Assembly (NCBI GenBank): GCA_028278065.1
Contig: JANQFA010000108.1
Coordinates: forward strand, 1-53,021
DNA from: Myxococcota bacterium
GTDB taxonomy: Bacteria > Myxococcota_A > UBA9160 > JAFDET01
DNA length: 53,021 bases
Reading direction: 5' to 3'
Under the pieces are notes generated by a model. That model made no database searches. It was not told the origin of the DNA and saw only the letters and a program-made list of their open reading frames with translations. This document shows, piece by piece, positions 43,228 through 53,021 of the stretch. Within the stretch, counting starts at the first letter, position 1; every line of letters starts with the position of its first letter. The position numbers were made by a program, and so were the translations under genes.

Positions 43228-44210
43228 GCGAGAGCCAGCAGACGGAGCCGATGGAGGAGGCGGTCGGCGAGCCCGCGCACCCGCGCCCCGCCACACCCGT
43301 CGTCGAGAAGCCGCCGCGCCAGCTCTCGAACCTGACCGTGCGCCTGATGACGGCGGCCGTCCTGGTCCCGTTCTTCCTCTATACGATCATCGCGGGCGGT
43401 CTCCTCTATCTGGCGGTCGTGGTGGTCCTCGTACTGCTCGGCCTGCGCGAGTTCTACACGATGATCGAGGCGAAGGGCGCCGATCCGCTGGTGCCCTGGG
43501 GGCTGGCGGGAGGGGCCCTCCTGCCCGTCGTCGCCTGGGTCGGGAGCGAGTACCACGCCACCCTGCTGATGACCGCCGTGCTCCTGGGCGTGATGGTGGC
43601 GCAGCTGGCCGAGGCCGAGATCCGCGAGGCCATGGCGAGCATCTCCGGGACCTTCTTCGGGGTGTTCTACGTGGGCTGGCTGCTCTCCCACTCCGTCGTC
43701 CTGCGCAACTTCCACTCCGTGGTGGAGAGCCGCTGGGGCTTCGCCGCCGCCTCCTCGGTGGATCCCGACGCGGGCATCTTCCTGATGCTCTTCTGTGTGA
43801 CCTCGGTGGTGCTCTCGGACACGGGGGCGTACTTCGCCGGCCGCGCCTACGGTCGGCGCAAGCTGGCTCCGACGATCAGCCCCGGGAAGACGTGGGAAGG
43901 GGCCCTGGGCGGCGTGCTGGTGGGCGCGGCCGGCGGGGTCGCCTGCAAGGCGATCTTCGACTTCTGGTGGCCCGACCTCTCCTCGGTGTTCGGCTACGGG
44001 TTCGCCGCGATCCTGGCCGCGATCCTGGCCGTGATGGGCATCGTCGGAGACCTGGTGGAGTCGCTCCTCAAGCGCGATGCTGCCCAGAAGGACGCCGGGG
44101 ATCTGCTCCCGGGGATGGGGGGGATCCTGGACCGGGTCGACTCGAGCCTCGTCGCGATCCCGGTCATGTACTATCTGCTCCTCGCTTACACCTGGCTGCA
44201 GGTCATCTGA
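43224..44210 (+). CDS. cdsA: Phosphatidate cytidylyltransferase
   Basis: The 328-residue membrane enzyme makes CDP-diacylglycerol. Several hydrophobic helices are followed by the CDS signature region (SDTGAYFAGRAYGRRKLAP, SPGKTWEGALGG, then LKRDAAQKDAGDLLPGMGG). The usual His of PGHGG is Met here. The TTG at 43224 overlaps the dut TGA and has GAGGAG five bases upstream. An ATG at 43251 is the alternative and would trim nine residues from a polar, likely disordered N-terminus. Confidence 0.92.
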   Translation: MSESQQTEPMEEAVGEPAHPRPATPVVEKPPRQLSNLTVRLMTAAVLVPFFLYTIIAGGLLYLAVVVVLVLLGLREFYTMIEAKGADPLVPWGLAGGALLPVVAWVGSEYHATLLMTAVLLGVMVAQLAEAEIREAMASISGTFFGVFYVGWLLSHSVVLRNFHSVVESRWGFAAASSVDPDAGIFLMLFCVTSVVLSDTGAYFAGRAYGRRKLAPTISPGKTWEGALGGVLVGAAGGVACKAIFDFWWPDLSSVFGYGFAAILAAILAVMGIVGDLVESLLKRDAAQKDAGDLLPGMGGILDRVDSSLVAIPVMYYLLLAYTWLQVI

Positions 44211-44212
44211 TC

Positions 44213-45538
44213 TTGATCGAGCGCTACTCCCGCCCGGAAATGGCCGAACTCTGGACCGAGGACGCGCGCTACCGGCGCTGGCTCGACGTGGAGATCGCCG
44301 TCTGCGACGTGCTGGCCGAGCGCGGCGTCATCCCCGCCGACGCCGCGGCCACGATCCGCGACCAGGCCGGCTTCGACGCCGCGCGCATCGCCGAGATCGA
44401 GAAGGAGGTGCGTCACGACGTGATCGCCTTCCTCACCAACGTCGCGGAGTACGTCGGCCCGGACTCGCGCTGGGTGCACTACGGGATGACCTCGAGCGAC
44501 GTGCTCGACACGGCGCTGGCCCTGCAGCTGCGCGACGCCGGGCGCCTGGTGCTGGAGGGCATCGACCGCATGGCTGCTGCGCTCGAGGCGCGCGCGATCG
44601 AGCACAAGCACACGGCCTGTGTGGGCCGCACCCACGGCGTCCACGGCGAGCCCACCACGTTCGGCCTCAAGCTGCTGGTCTTCGCCCTCGAGATGCGACG
44701 CAACCGCGAGCGCTTCGCGGCCGCGCTGGACGAGGCGGCGGTGGGCAAGATCTCGGGGGCGGTCGGGACCTTCGCCCACCTCGAGCCCGCGGTGGAGGAG
44801 GCGGTCTGCGCGCGCCTGGGGATCGGGTTCGAACCGGTCGCCACCCAGGTGGTGCAGCGCGATCGTCACGCGGCACTGGTGCTCGCGCTGGCCCAGGTGG
44901 CGTCGAGCCTGGACAAGTTCGCCGTCGAGTTCCGCCACCTGGCGCGCACCGAGGTGCGCGAGGTCGAGGAGGAGTTCGGGCGCGGCCAGAAGGGCTCGTC
45001 CGCGATGCCCCACAAGCGGAATCCCTGGCGCTTCGAGAACGTATCCGGTCTCGCCCGGGTGGTGCGCGGCTACGCCGTGGCGGCGCTCGAGAACGAGGCG
45101 CTCTGGCACGAGCGCGACATGAGCAACTCGTCGGTCGAGCGGATCGTGCTGCCCGACGCGTTCCTCGCGGTGGACTTCATGCTGCAGCGCATGGCCGGTC
45201 TGGTGGAGGGCCTGGTGGTCTTCGCGGACCGCATGCGCCGCAACCTGGAGCTGACCGGCGGTCTGGTCTTCAGCGGGACCCTGCTGATCGAGCTGGCCGG
45301 CAAGGGCCTCACCCGCGAGGACGCCTACGCCCTGGTGCAGGGCCACGCCATGGCCATCTGGAAGGAGGCCAGCGAAGGCCGGGTGGACGCGGACGCCTTC
45401 CGGCGCCGCGTCGAGTCGGATCCGGAGATCACGAAGGTGCTGTCGCGGGAGGAGATCGGGCGTGTCTTCCGGCTGGAGGAATCCCTCGGGCAGGTGGACG
45501 CCATCTTCGAGCGCGCGCTGGGCGAGGAGCAGTCGTGA
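44213..45538 (+). CDS. purB: Adenylosuccinate lyase
   Basis: The 441-residue lyase acts twice in purine synthesis (on SAICAR and on adenylosuccinate). The superfamily signature SSAMPHKRNP is present, plus the catalytic segments YGMTSSDVLDTA and GRTHGVHGEP. The start is a TTG at 44213 giving the usual IERYSRPEMAELW N-terminus, 2 bp after the cdsA stop. Its TGA overlaps the purS GTG. Confidence 0.94.
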   Translation: MIERYSRPEMAELWTEDARYRRWLDVEIAVCDVLAERGVIPADAAATIRDQAGFDAARIAEIEKEVRHDVIAFLTNVAEYVGPDSRWVHYGMTSSDVLDTALALQLRDAGRLVLEGIDRMAAALEARAIEHKHTACVGRTHGVHGEPTTFGLKLLVFALEMRRNRERFAAALDEAAVGKISGAVGTFAHLEPAVEEAVCARLGIGFEPVATQVVQRDRHAALVLALAQVASSLDKFAVEFRHLARTEVREVEEEFGRGQKGSSAMPHKRNPWRFENVSGLARVVRGYAVAALENEALWHERDMSNSSVERIVLPDAFLAVDFMLQRMAGLVEGLVVFADRMRRNLELTGGLVFSGTLLIELAGKGLTREDAYALVQGHAMAIWKEASEGRVDADAFRRRVESDPEITKVLSREEIGRVFRLEESLGQVDAIFERALGEEQS

Positions 45539-45780
45539 AGGCGGTGGTGACCGTGATGCCGAAGCAGGAGGTGCTCGACCCGCAGGGCAAGGCCATCCAG
45601 CGCGCCGCCGGCGCACTCGGCCACGCGGGCGTGCAGGACGTGCGCCAGGGCAAGCGCTTCGAGATCACCCTGGATGCGGCCGACCGGGAGAAGGCCGAGG
45701 CACTCCTGGACGAGCTCGCCGAGAAGCTGCTCTCCAATCCCGTCATCGAAGACTTCCAGGTCGAATCGATCGAAGCCTGA
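45535..45780 (+). CDS. purS: Phosphoribosylformylglycinamidine synthase subunit PurS
   Basis: The 81-residue protein (VTVMPKQEVLDPQGKAIQRA, then RQGKRFEITLD) bridges PurQ and the small-type PurL. It is easily missed. It is confirmed by its position between purB and purQ and by the GTGA overlap with purB. Confidence 0.93.
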   Translation: MKAVVTVMPKQEVLDPQGKAIQRAAGALGHAGVQDVRQGKRFEITLDAADREKAEALLDELAEKLLSNPVIEDFQVESIEA

Positions 45781-45796
45781 CAGGAGGCCCCCCGCG

Positions 45797-46471
45797 GTGT
45801 TCGCCGTGATCCAGTTCCCCGGCTCCAACGACGACCGGGATACGCGCTTCGCCTTGAAGTCCGTGCTCGGGGCCCCGTCGGAGCTGGTCTGGCACAAGTC
45901 GGTCGAGCTGCCGTCCGACACCCGCGCCGTGCTGCTGCCCGGAGGCTTCTCCTACGGCGACTACCTGCGCTGCGGCGCCATGGGCCGCTTCTCGCCGGTG
46001 ATGGGAGCCGTGAAGCGCTTCGCCGACGCGGGAGGGCCCGTCGTCGGGATCTGCAACGGCTTCCAGATCCTGTGCGAGGCGGGGCTCCTGCCCGGAGCGT
46101 TGCTGCGCAACCGCGATCTCCACTTCATCTGCGAGACCGTGGCGCTGCGGGTGGAGCGGAGCGACACGATCTTCACCTCGCGCGCGGCCGCGGGGCAGAG
46201 GATCCACATCCCGATCAAGCACGGGGAAGGCGCCTGGTTCGCCGAGCCCGAGCTCCTGGCCCGGGTGGAGGAGCGGGGGCAGGTGTTGCTCCGCTACTGC
46301 GAGAACCCCAACGGGGCGGTCGCCGACGTGGCGGGCGTGATGAACGAGGCCGGCAACGTCTTCGGTCTGATGCCGCACCCCGAGCACGCGGTGGAGCCCG
46401 CGCTCGGCGGGACCGACGGTCTGCTCATCCTGGGCTCGCTGGTCGACGCGGTGACGGAGGGGCGGAAGTGA
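45797..46471 (+). CDS. purQ: Phosphoribosylformylglycinamidine synthase subunit PurQ (glutaminase)
   Basis: The 224-residue class I glutamine amidotransferase has nucleophile C86 ([11 protein letters not shown]) and the His/Glu pair H194 and E196 (MPHPEH). It supplies ammonia to PurL. The GTG at 45797 gives the standard [15 protein letters not shown]-terminus, with AGGAGG at 45782-45787. Its TGA overlaps the purL GTG. Confidence 0.95.
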   Translation: MFAVIQFPGSNDDRDTRFALKSVLGAPSELVWHKSVELPSDTRAVLLPGGFSYGDYLRCGAMGRFSPVMGAVKRFADAGGPVVGICNGFQILCEAGLLPGALLRNRDLHFICETVALRVERSDTIFTSRAAAGQRIHIPIKHGEGAWFAEPELLARVEERGQVLLRYCENPNGAVADVAGVMNEAGNVFGLMPHPEHAVEPALGGTDGLLILGSLVDAVTEGRK

Positions 46472-48726
46472 GCGCGCTGCGCGAGCCCGAGGTGGATCTG
46501 GCCCTCGCCCGCGAGCACGGGCTGACCGACGAGGAGTGGCGGAACATCCTCGAGATCCTGGGCCGCACGCCGACCTTCTCCGAGCTCGGCATCTTCTCGG
46601 TGATGTGGTCGGAGCACTGCTCCTACAAGTCCAGCAAGGTGCACCTGAAGACCCTCCCCGTGGACGGGGAGCACGTGCTGCAGGGGCCGGGCGAGAACGC
46701 CGGTGCCGTGGCCATCGGTGACGGCCTGGCGGTGATCTTCAAGATCGAGAGCCACAACCACCCGAGCTACATCGAGCCCCGCCAGGGGGCGGCGACGGGC
46801 GTCGGCGGGATCCTGCGCGACATCTTCACCATGGGCGCGCGCCCCGTCGCGTCCCTCGACTCGATCCGGTTCGGCCCGCTGGACGACGCACGGCATCGCT
46901 TCCTGCTGCGCGGGGTGGTGGACGGGATCGGCGGCTACGGGAACTCGGTGGGCGTCGCGACCGTGGGCGGCGAAACCCAGTTCCATCCCTGCTACCGGGG
47001 CAACATCCTGGTCAACGCCTTCAACCTGGGCGTCGTGGAGGCGGACAAGATCTTCAAGGCGCGCGCCTCGGGTGCGGGCAACCCCGTCATCTACGCGGGA
47101 AGCAAGACCGGCCGCGACGGCATCCACGGTGCCAGCCTGCTGGCCTCCGCCGAGTTCGACGACACCACCGAATCGAAGCGGCCCACGGTGCAGGTGGGCG
47201 ATCCCTTCACCGAGAAGTGCCTGATCGAGGCCTGCCTCGAGCTGATGAAGACCGATGCGGTCGTGGGCATCCAGGACATGGGCGCGGCCGGTCTCACCTG
47301 CTCGTCGTTCGAGATGGCCAGCAACTCGGGTACCGGGATCGAGATGGACCTCGACCGGGTTCCGCAGCGCGCCGAGAACATGACCCCGTACGAGCTCCTC
47401 CTCTCCGAGAGCCAGGAGCGCATGCTGCTGGTGGCGCAGGCAGGCCGCGAAGACGAGGTCTGCGAGATCTTCAACCGCTGGGATCTGGACGCCGTGGTGG
47501 TCGGACGGGTGACCGGCGACGGACGCATGCGCGTCCGCTGGCACGGCGAGACCGTGGTGGACATCCCGGTGGATCCCGTCGCCCGCAACTCGCCCGAGCT
47601 GCGCCGGCCGACCTCCGAGCCTCGCGGCCTGCGCGAGCAGCAGAAGCTGGATCTCACCGCGGTGGCACCCGAGGAGGACCCGGACGAGGCACTCGAGGCG
47701 CTCCTCGACACGCCGAACCTGGGATCCAAGGCCTGGATCTGGCGCCAGTACGACCAGCTCGTGCAGGGCAACACCGTGATCGGTCCGGGGGGCGACGCGG
47801 CCCTCGTGCGCATCAAGCGCGAGGACGGCAGCGCCACCGACAAGGCGGTGGCCCTCGCCGTGGACTGCAACCCCCGCTTCTGTGCGCTCGACCCCTACGT
47901 CGGTGCGCAGGCCGCCGTGGCCGAGGCCGCCCGCAACGTGGCCTGCACGGGGGCGCGCCCGCTCGCCCTCACCAACTGTCTCAACTTCGGCAATCCGGAG
48001 AAGCCCGAGATCATGTGGCAGTTCGCCGAGGCGGTACGCGGCATGGGCGATGCCGCTCGCGTCCTGGGAACGCCGGTGATCTCCGGGAACGTCTCGCTCT
48101 ACAACGAGACCGACGGTCAGCCCATCCATCCCACGCCGACCATCGCGATGGTCGGCCTGCTCGAGCCCTGGGAGCGCCACGCGGTGGCGCACTTCCGCGA
48201 AGCCGGCCGCCCGGTCGTGCTCCTGGGAGAGAATCGCGAGGAGCTGGGCGGAAGCGAGTGGCTGGCCCTGCGCCGGGGCGTCGAGGGGGGGGCACCGCCC
48301 CGGGTGGACCTCGAGGCCGAGGCGCGCCTTCACGACCTCCTGGGCCGAGCGGTTCGCGTGGGCCTCGTCGACGTGGCCCACGACGTCTCCGACGGCGGCC
48401 TGGCGGTCGCCCTGGCCGAGTGCACCTTCAGCGCGCCCGACGGCGCTGCGCTGGGTGCCCGGATCGAGCTGGACGACGGGATCCGGGTGGACGCCCTCCT
48501 GTTCGGGGAGTCGACGGGGCGGGTCGTCACCACCACGGACGACCCCGTGGGCCTGTTGGAGCTGGCCGCCGAGCACGCCGTTCCGGCGCGTGCCATCGGC
48601 GTGACCGGCGGCGATCGCCTGCGCATCGGGCGGCCGGGCGGCGCGCCGCCCTGGATCGACCGGCCGGTGTCCGAGCTGAGGGATGTCTGGGCCGCCGCCC
48701 TGCCGCGGCGATTGGAGGTGGAATGA
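46468..48726 (+). CDS. purL: Phosphoribosylformylglycinamidine synthase subunit PurL (small type)
   Basis: The 752-residue synthetase makes FGAM from FGAR, ATP and ammonia. Signature segments are [54 protein letters not shown] and [13 protein letters not shown]. The length and absence of a glutaminase domain fit the PurSQL complex. It starts with GTG overlapping purQ and ends in ATGA with purF. Confidence 0.96.
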   Translation: MSALREPEVDLALAREHGLTDEEWRNILEILGRTPTFSELGIFSVMWSEHCSYKSSKVHLKTLPVDGEHVLQGPGENAGAVAIGDGLAVIFKIESHNHPSYIEPRQGAATGVGGILRDIFTMGARPVASLDSIRFGPLDDARHRFLLRGVVDGIGGYGNSVGVATVGGETQFHPCYRGNILVNAFNLGVVEADKIFKARASGAGNPVIYAGSKTGRDGIHGASLLASAEFDDTTESKRPTVQVGDPFTEKCLIEACLELMKTDAVVGIQDMGAAGLTCSSFEMASNSGTGIEMDLDRVPQRAENMTPYELLLSESQERMLLVAQAGREDEVCEIFNRWDLDAVVVGRVTGDGRMRVRWHGETVVDIPVDPVARNSPELRRPTSEPRGLREQQKLDLTAVAPEEDPDEALEALLDTPNLGSKAWIWRQYDQLVQGNTVIGPGGDAALVRIKREDGSATDKAVALAVDCNPRFCALDPYVGAQAAVAEAARNVACTGARPLALTNCLNFGNPEKPEIMWQFAEAVRGMGDAARVLGTPVISGNVSLYNETDGQPIHPTPTIAMVGLLEPWERHAVAHFREAGRPVVLLGENREELGGSEWLALRRGVEGGAPPRVDLEAEARLHDLLGRAVRVGLVDVAHDVSDGGLAVALAECTFSAPDGAALGARIELDDGIRVDALLFGESTGRVVTTTDDPVGLLELAAEHAVPARAIGVTGGDRLRIGRPGGAPPWIDRPVSELRDVWAAALPRRLEVE

Positions 48727-50201
48727 GCCGGCGACTGCTGAGCGAGGCGGAGGAGCGCGAGCTTCTCGAGGCGCGTCGCGGGGACCAGTTCCACGACGAG
48801 TGCGGCGTGGTCGGGGTGCACGGGCACCCCGATGCGGCCAACATCACCTACCTGGGGCTCTACGCCCTGCAGCACCGCGGGCAGGAGAGCTGCGGGATCG
48901 TCTCGTCCAACGGCCATGAGCAGTTCGTGTACCGGGGGATGGGGCTGGTCTCCGACGTGTTCAACGAGAAGAACCTGGCCCGGCTGGGCGGCCGCCACGC
49001 GGTGGGGCACGTGCGCTACTCCACCTCGGGCGAGACCAGCCTGCGCAACGCCCAGCCCTTCTACGCCACCACCGACGGGGGGCCCGTCGCGATCGCCCAC
49101 AACGGCAACCTGGTGAACGCGGCGCCCATCCGGCGCGAGCTGGAGGGACGCGGCGCCATCTTCAGCACCACCTCCGACAGCGAGGTGATCGTCCACCTGC
49201 TGGCTCGCTCGCGGGAGCCCACGCCCGAGGAGCGTCTGATCGACGCGCTCTCCCGGGTCAAGGGCGCGTTCAGCCTGGTGATGCTCACCGACGACGCGCT
49301 GATCGCCGCCCGGGACCCCAACGGCTTCCGTCCACTCACCCTCGGACGCCTGGACGGCGCCTGGATCGTCGCCAGCGAGACCTGCGCCCTCGACCTGATC
49401 GGCGCCGAGTACGAGCGGGACATCGAGCCCGGCGAGGTCGTGGTCATCCGGCGCGGACGCATGCGTACCCTGCGCCCCTTCGCTCCCGCGGCGCGCGAGG
49501 CCTTCTGTGTCTTCGAGTACATCTACTTCGCGCGGCCGGACTCCAATCTGCGGCGCCACAACGTATATGCGTTCCGCAAGGAGCTGGGGCGCTGTCTGGC
49601 GCGCGAGCGCCCCGTTGCGGTGGACATGGTCGTGCCGGTGCTCGACTCCGGCGCGGCCGCCGCCATGGGCTTCGCAGAGGAGGCGGGCATTCCCTACGAG
49701 ATGGCCTTGATCCGCAACCACTACGTGCAGCGCACGTTCATCCAGCCCGCCCAGTCGCTGCGCAATCTGGGGGTCCGGCTCAAGCACAACCCCGTCCACG
49801 GGATCCTGCCCGGCAAGCGGGTCGTGCTGGTAGACGACTCGATCGTGCGCGGGACGACCCTCAGCAAGATCGTCCAGATGTTCCGCAGCGCGGGGGCCAG
49901 GGAGGTCCACGTCCGCGTCTCGGCGCCGCCCACGATCGGCCCGTGCCACTACGGCATCGACACGCCCACCCGCGATGAGCTGATCGCCTACAACTACAGC
50001 GTGGACGAGATCAGCAGCCAGATCGGCGCCGACAGCCTCGGCTATCTCTCGCTCGAGGGCCTGCGCGCCACCGCGGAGAGCCTCAAGGGCGGGATGTGCG
50101 ACGCGTGCTTCTCGGGCGACTACCCGGTGCCGATCGACAACCCGGGATCGGCACCCCAGCTGGCGCTCTTCCGCGAGGTCGACGAGGACGACGCTCGGTG
50201 A
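48723..50201 (+). CDS. purF: Amidophosphoribosyltransferase
   Basis: The 492-residue enzyme commits PRPP to purine synthesis. The glutaminase nucleophile is C27 (FHDECGVVG), so a 26-residue propeptide must be removed, as in Bacillus. Cysteines in [19 protein letters not shown] and GGMCDACF match the 4Fe-4S ligands of the Bacillus type. The PRPP loop is [14 protein letters not shown]. The ATG overlaps purL and the TGA overlaps the next gene. Confidence 0.96.
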   Translation: MSRRLLSEAEERELLEARRGDQFHDECGVVGVHGHPDAANITYLGLYALQHRGQESCGIVSSNGHEQFVYRGMGLVSDVFNEKNLARLGGRHAVGHVRYSTSGETSLRNAQPFYATTDGGPVAIAHNGNLVNAAPIRRELEGRGAIFSTTSDSEVIVHLLARSREPTPEERLIDALSRVKGAFSLVMLTDDALIAARDPNGFRPLTLGRLDGAWIVASETCALDLIGAEYERDIEPGEVVVIRRGRMRTLRPFAPAAREAFCVFEYIYFARPDSNLRRHNVYAFRKELGRCLARERPVAVDMVVPVLDSGAAAAMGFAEEAGIPYEMALIRNHYVQRTFIQPAQSLRNLGVRLKHNPVHGILPGKRVVLVDDSIVRGTTLSKIVQMFRSAGAREVHVRVSAPPTIGPCHYGIDTPTRDELIAYNYSVDEISSQIGADSLGYLSLEGLRATAESLKGGMCDACFSGDYPVPIDNPGSAPQLALFREVDEDDAR

Positions 50202-51601
50202 CGCGGCCTCCCGCCGGCGAGCCCGGGCGCCTCGACCTGGACGCCCTGCGCCGCGCCGCGGCGGCCGGGGAGATCCACACCGTCGTCACCGCCTTCCCCG
50301 ACCTCTACGGCCGGCTGGTCGGGAAGCGCATCCAGGCCCGGTTCTTCCTGGACGAGGTCGCGCAGGGGGGCATGCACGTCTGCGACTACCTCCTGGCGTG
50401 CGACATGGAGATGGACCCGACGCCCGGCTACGCGTTCACGAGCTGGAAGTCGGGCTACGGGGATCTGCACGCGCTCCCGGACCTGGACACGCTGCGCCGC
50501 GCCGACTGGCTGGAGGGGACGGCCTGGGTCCTCTGCGATCTCCTCGACGAGGAGACGGGCGAGCCGATCTCGGTGGCGCCGCGCAGCATCCTGCGCCGCC
50601 AGGTCGAACGCGCCCGGGCGCTCGGCTTCGAGCCGGTCATGGCGAGCGAGCTCGAGTTCTACCTCTTCCGCGAGAGCTATGAGGCGGGGAGAGAGCGCGA
50701 GTTCCGGGCGTTGCGACCCACCGCGCCCTACATCGAGGACTACCACGTCCTGTCGGGTGCCTTCTCCGAGGATGTGATCGGCGCCATCCGCCGCCACGTG
50801 GACGCGTCCGGCGTCCCGGTGGAGTTCAGCAAGGGGGAGTGGGGTCCGGGCCAGCACGAGATCAACCTGCGCTATGCGCCCGCGCTCGAGATGGCCGACC
50901 GCCACGTGCTCTACAAGCAGGCCGCCAAGGAGATCGCGGCGGCGCGCGGAGCCTCGCTGACCTTCATGGCCAAGCTCGACGAGGGCCTGGCCGGGAGCAG
51001 CCTGCACGTGCACTCGAGCCTGTGGACACCCGACGGCGAGGCGGCCTTCGCGGGCGACGAGCCTCTCGACCCCTCCCTGCACGCGACCGGCTCGGAGACG
51101 TTCCGCCGCTACCTGGCCGGCCAGCTCGCCCACGCTCCCGAGCTGGCCTTCTTCTTCGCTCCCAATGTGAACTCCTACAAGCGCTATCAGGAGGGGAGCT
51201 TCGCCCCCACGGTGGTGGCCTGGAGCTGGGACAACCGCACCGCGGGCTTCCGGGTGGTGGGGTCCGGCGCCTCGCTGCGCCCCGAATGCCGCATCCCGGG
51301 CGCCGATGCGAATCCCTATCTCGTCTACGCGGCGCTCCTCGCCTCCGGGCTCGACGGGGTGGAGCGCGGTCTCGAGCCGGGTCCCGCCTGCCCGGGCAAC
51401 GTCTACGAGGTGGAGGGTCTGCCCAGGGTGCCCGACAACCTGCGCGACGCGCTCGATGCGCTGTCCGCCAGCGAGTTCGCGCGTCGCACCTTCGGCGAGG
51501 AGGTGGTGGATCATCTGCTCCACTTCGGCCGCACCGAGCTGCGCGCCCACGAGGCCGCGGTGACCGACTGGGAGCGCGTCCGTTTCTTCGAGCGGATCTA
51601 G
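50198..51601 (+). CDS. Glutamine synthetase family protein (gamma-glutamyl-amine ligase-like)
   Basis: The 467-residue protein has a GS catalytic fold: the beta-Grasp N-terminus, ELEFYLF at 151-157 (metal ligands), GPGQHEINL, the ATP segment KLDEGLAGSSLHVHSSLW and NRTAGFRVVGSG. It is closer to the GlnA3/PuuA group that ligates glutamate to amines than to true GlnA. The substrate cannot be read from sequence. The GTGA overlap with purF places it in the purine operon, and the amidotransferase-type hydrolase follows after 11 bp. Confidence 0.88.
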   Translation: MTRPPAGEPGRLDLDALRRAAAAGEIHTVVTAFPDLYGRLVGKRIQARFFLDEVAQGGMHVCDYLLACDMEMDPTPGYAFTSWKSGYGDLHALPDLDTLRRADWLEGTAWVLCDLLDEETGEPISVAPRSILRRQVERARALGFEPVMASELEFYLFRESYEAGREREFRALRPTAPYIEDYHVLSGAFSEDVIGAIRRHVDASGVPVEFSKGEWGPGQHEINLRYAPALEMADRHVLYKQAAKEIAAARGASLTFMAKLDEGLAGSSLHVHSSLWTPDGEAAFAGDEPLDPSLHATGSETFRRYLAGQLAHAPELAFFFAPNVNSYKRYQEGSFAPTVVAWSWDNRTAGFRVVGSGASLRPECRIPGADANPYLVYAALLASGLDGVERGLEPGPACPGNVYEVEGLPRVPDNLRDALDALSASEFARRTFGEEVVDHLLHFGRTELRAHEAAVTDWERVRFFERI

Positions 51602-51612
51602 ACGGGCCGGCC

Positions 51613-52329
51613 GTGAGCGCACGCCGCCCGCGCATCGGAATCACCACCTACCACCGTAGCGGGGAAGACCGTCTGGCGTTCTCGCTCCCGTCGGCCTACG
51701 TGGACGGCGTGCGGGCGGTGGAGGGGCTGCCGGTGCTGCTCCCGCCGGGCGAATCGCGCCCGGCGGACCTCCTCGACGCGGTCGACGCGCTGGTCTTCGG
51801 GGGTGGCGGCGACCTCCATCCGCGTCACCACGGCGGCGGAGAGCACGACACCAACTACTCCGTCGACGGCGAACGCGACGACTTCGAGATGGAGCTGATG
51901 CGCGCCGCGCTCGAACGTCGCATCCCCGTCCTGGCGATCTGCCGCGGCCTGCAGGTGCTGAACGTCGTGCGGGGCGGGGGACTCCACGCGCATCTCCCCG
52001 ATGTGATCGGCGAGGACGTCTTGCACCGGGTCTCGCAGGACGAGCACACCCACCACGGGGTCCGCATCGAAGCCGACGCCGCCCTGGTGCAGGTGTACGG
52101 GACGCTGGATCTCACCGTCGCCTCCTGGCATCACCAGGCGGTGTCGACCCTGGGAGAAGGTCTGCGCGCGGTGGCCTGGGCCGAGGACGGGGTGGTGGAG
52201 GCCCTCGAGGACCCGTCGCGCCCGGAGCTGCTGGCAGTCCAGTGGCATCCGGAGCTGCAGCTGGAAGCGGATTCCCCGCAGCTCGCGCTCTTTCGAGCCC
52301 TCGTCGTGAAGGCCCGAAAGCCGTTCTGA
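51613..52329 (+). CDS. Class I glutamine amidotransferase-like hydrolase, PuuD-like
   Basis: The 238-residue protein has the gamma-glutamyl hydrolase layout: RIGITTYHRS start, GGGGDLHPRHHG, nucleophile C110 (LAICRGLQVLNV) and H212 with E214 (VQWHPE). PuuD relatives hydrolyse gamma-glutamyl-GABA. Pairing with a PuuA-like ligase supports a gamma-glutamylation route, but no amine oxidase or aldehyde dehydrogenase is visible. The GTG at 51613 is chosen from the family N-terminus. Confidence 0.88.
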   Translation: MSARRPRIGITTYHRSGEDRLAFSLPSAYVDGVRAVEGLPVLLPPGESRPADLLDAVDALVFGGGGDLHPRHHGGGEHDTNYSVDGERDDFEMELMRAALERRIPVLAICRGLQVLNVVRGGGLHAHLPDVIGEDVLHRVSQDEHTHHGVRIEADAALVQVYGTLDLTVASWHHQAVSTLGEGLRAVAWAEDGVVEALEDPSRPELLAVQWHPELQLEADSPQLALFRALVVKARKPF

Positions 52330-52387
52330 TCCCAGGGGTTGCGGCCGACTCCTGCGCACGAAGGACGAGCTTCATCCGGAGGCCCGG

Positions 52388-53021
52388 ATGGTCGATAGAC
52401 CCCACGTCAACCGGGGTCGGATTCTCGTGCGCAACTCGACCGAAGCTACTTCGCTGCAGACCGGCCGCAGGACCCTCCGCGTGTCCTTCACGACGCTCGA
52501 GGAGTTCCGTGCGGAGTACAAGCAGAACCTGGCCCGCGGAGGGCTCTTCGTTCCCAGCCAGGACGAGATGGAGCTCCGCGAAGAGGTCGAGGTGGAGCTC
52601 GAGCTGGAGTTCCGCGGCGCTTCGTTCCAGCTGGTGGGCGAAGTGGTGAGCGTGGTGCCCGCCGCGCTGGCCGCCCAGGGCGGGACGCCCGGTGCCGCAC
52701 TCCAGCTGGTGGCCGACGCCGAGGAGCTGCGCCAGACGTTCGAGCCGGTGGTGGGTCGCATTCCCGACCCGGATCCGGGCCGGCAGGTGGGCGAGCGGCG
52801 CTGCGCGCCCCGTTATCCCGCACGGGTCATGGGAAGGATGTCGGGAAGCGACGGCGCCACCGCCGTGCGCACCCGCGACGTCTCCCGCACCGGCGTCCTG
52901 GTCTCGGTGGAGGGGATTCCGCAGGCGCCCGTCGGCGACGAGGTGCAGCTCAGCCTCACGCATCCGATCACGGGACAGGAGCTCGAGGTGAGCGCGGTCG
53001 TGGTCCGCCACATCGAGGGCG
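52388..53021 (+). CDS. Protein with two PilZ domains (partial, runs off the window)
   Basis: The frame from the ATG at 52388 (GGAGG at 52378-52382) stays open for 211 codons to the window end. The first part (FRAEYKQNLARGGLFVPSQDE) is a PilZ-like domain of the myxobacterial subgroup without the DxSxxG motif. The second part has RRCAPRYPARV and TRDVSRTGVLVS, matching RxxxR and DxSxxG, so c-di-GMP binding is plausible there. The C-terminus is not seen. Confidence 0.8.
   Translation, partial: MVDRPHVNRGRILVRNSTEATSLQTGRRTLRVSFTTLEEFRAEYKQNLARGGLFVPSQDEMELREEVEVELELEFRGASFQLVGEVVSVVPAALAAQGGTPGAALQLVADAEELRQTFEPVVGRIPDPDPGRQVGERRCAPRYPARVMGRMSGSDGATAVRTRDVSRTGVLVSVEGIPQAPVGDEVQLSLTHPITGQELEVSAVVVRHIEG

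Overview
The window is a GC-rich stretch (roughly 65-70% by eye) of a Gram-negative bacterial chromosome. LpxC implies lipid A and an outer membrane. NtrY/NtrX-type sigma-54 signalling, several PilZ domains, a Ser/Thr kinase, an octaheme lipoprotein and giant TPR proteins point to a Myxococcota-like or other 'deltaproteobacterial' lineage. That placement is inference, not a phylogenetic result. I saw no phage genes, transposases, tRNAs or CRISPR arrays.

Layout. 1-490: 3' end of 23S rRNA, spacer, 5S rRNA and terminator. 0.5-3.7 kb (minus): a secreted protein of unknown function, an ECHDC3-like crotonase and a sorbosone-dehydrogenase-like protein with a cytochrome c tail. 3.8-4.8 kb (plus): rplX, rpmG and a 7Fe ferredoxin. 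4.8-7.2 kb: aroE (minus), purE (plus), a family 4 uracil-DNA glycosylase and a small ORF (both minus). 7.2-12.2 kb (minus): a lipoprotein joining two thioredoxin-fold domains to eight haem motifs, then a J-domain protein and a lidless Hsp70. 12.4-15.4 kb (plus): yebC and ruvCAB. 15.6-18.2 kb: a membrane-anchored repeat protein ending in a Ser/Thr kinase. 18.5-19.4 kb: lpxC behind a likely sigma-54 promoter. 19.4-27.7 kb (minus): a 2,629-residue TPR protein overlapping a PilZ gene.

From 27.9 kb to the end everything reads plus. The order is an ntrY/ntrX-like pair overlapping rimI, pyrK and pyrD; rimP-nusA-infB-ylxP-rbfA-truB behind a leader with a terminator; rpsO-pnp-dut-cdsA; then purB-purS-purQ-purL-purF followed by a glutamine-synthetase-like ligase and a class I amidotransferase-type hydrolase. 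A tandem PilZ gene runs off the end. Most genes between 31.5 and 51.6 kb share start/stop bases (GTGA, ATGA, TTGA) or nearly abut, which indicates long, translationally coupled operons.

The main points for a second look are: the rimP leader, where a mini-ORF hairpin loop can pair with the terminator arm; the thioredoxin-octaheme lipoprotein; the lidless Hsp70 with a decapeptide-repeat tail and its own J protein; the sigma-54 promoter and dyad before lpxC; and short tandem duplications at gene starts (aroE/purE, ruvC/ruvA, rimI).
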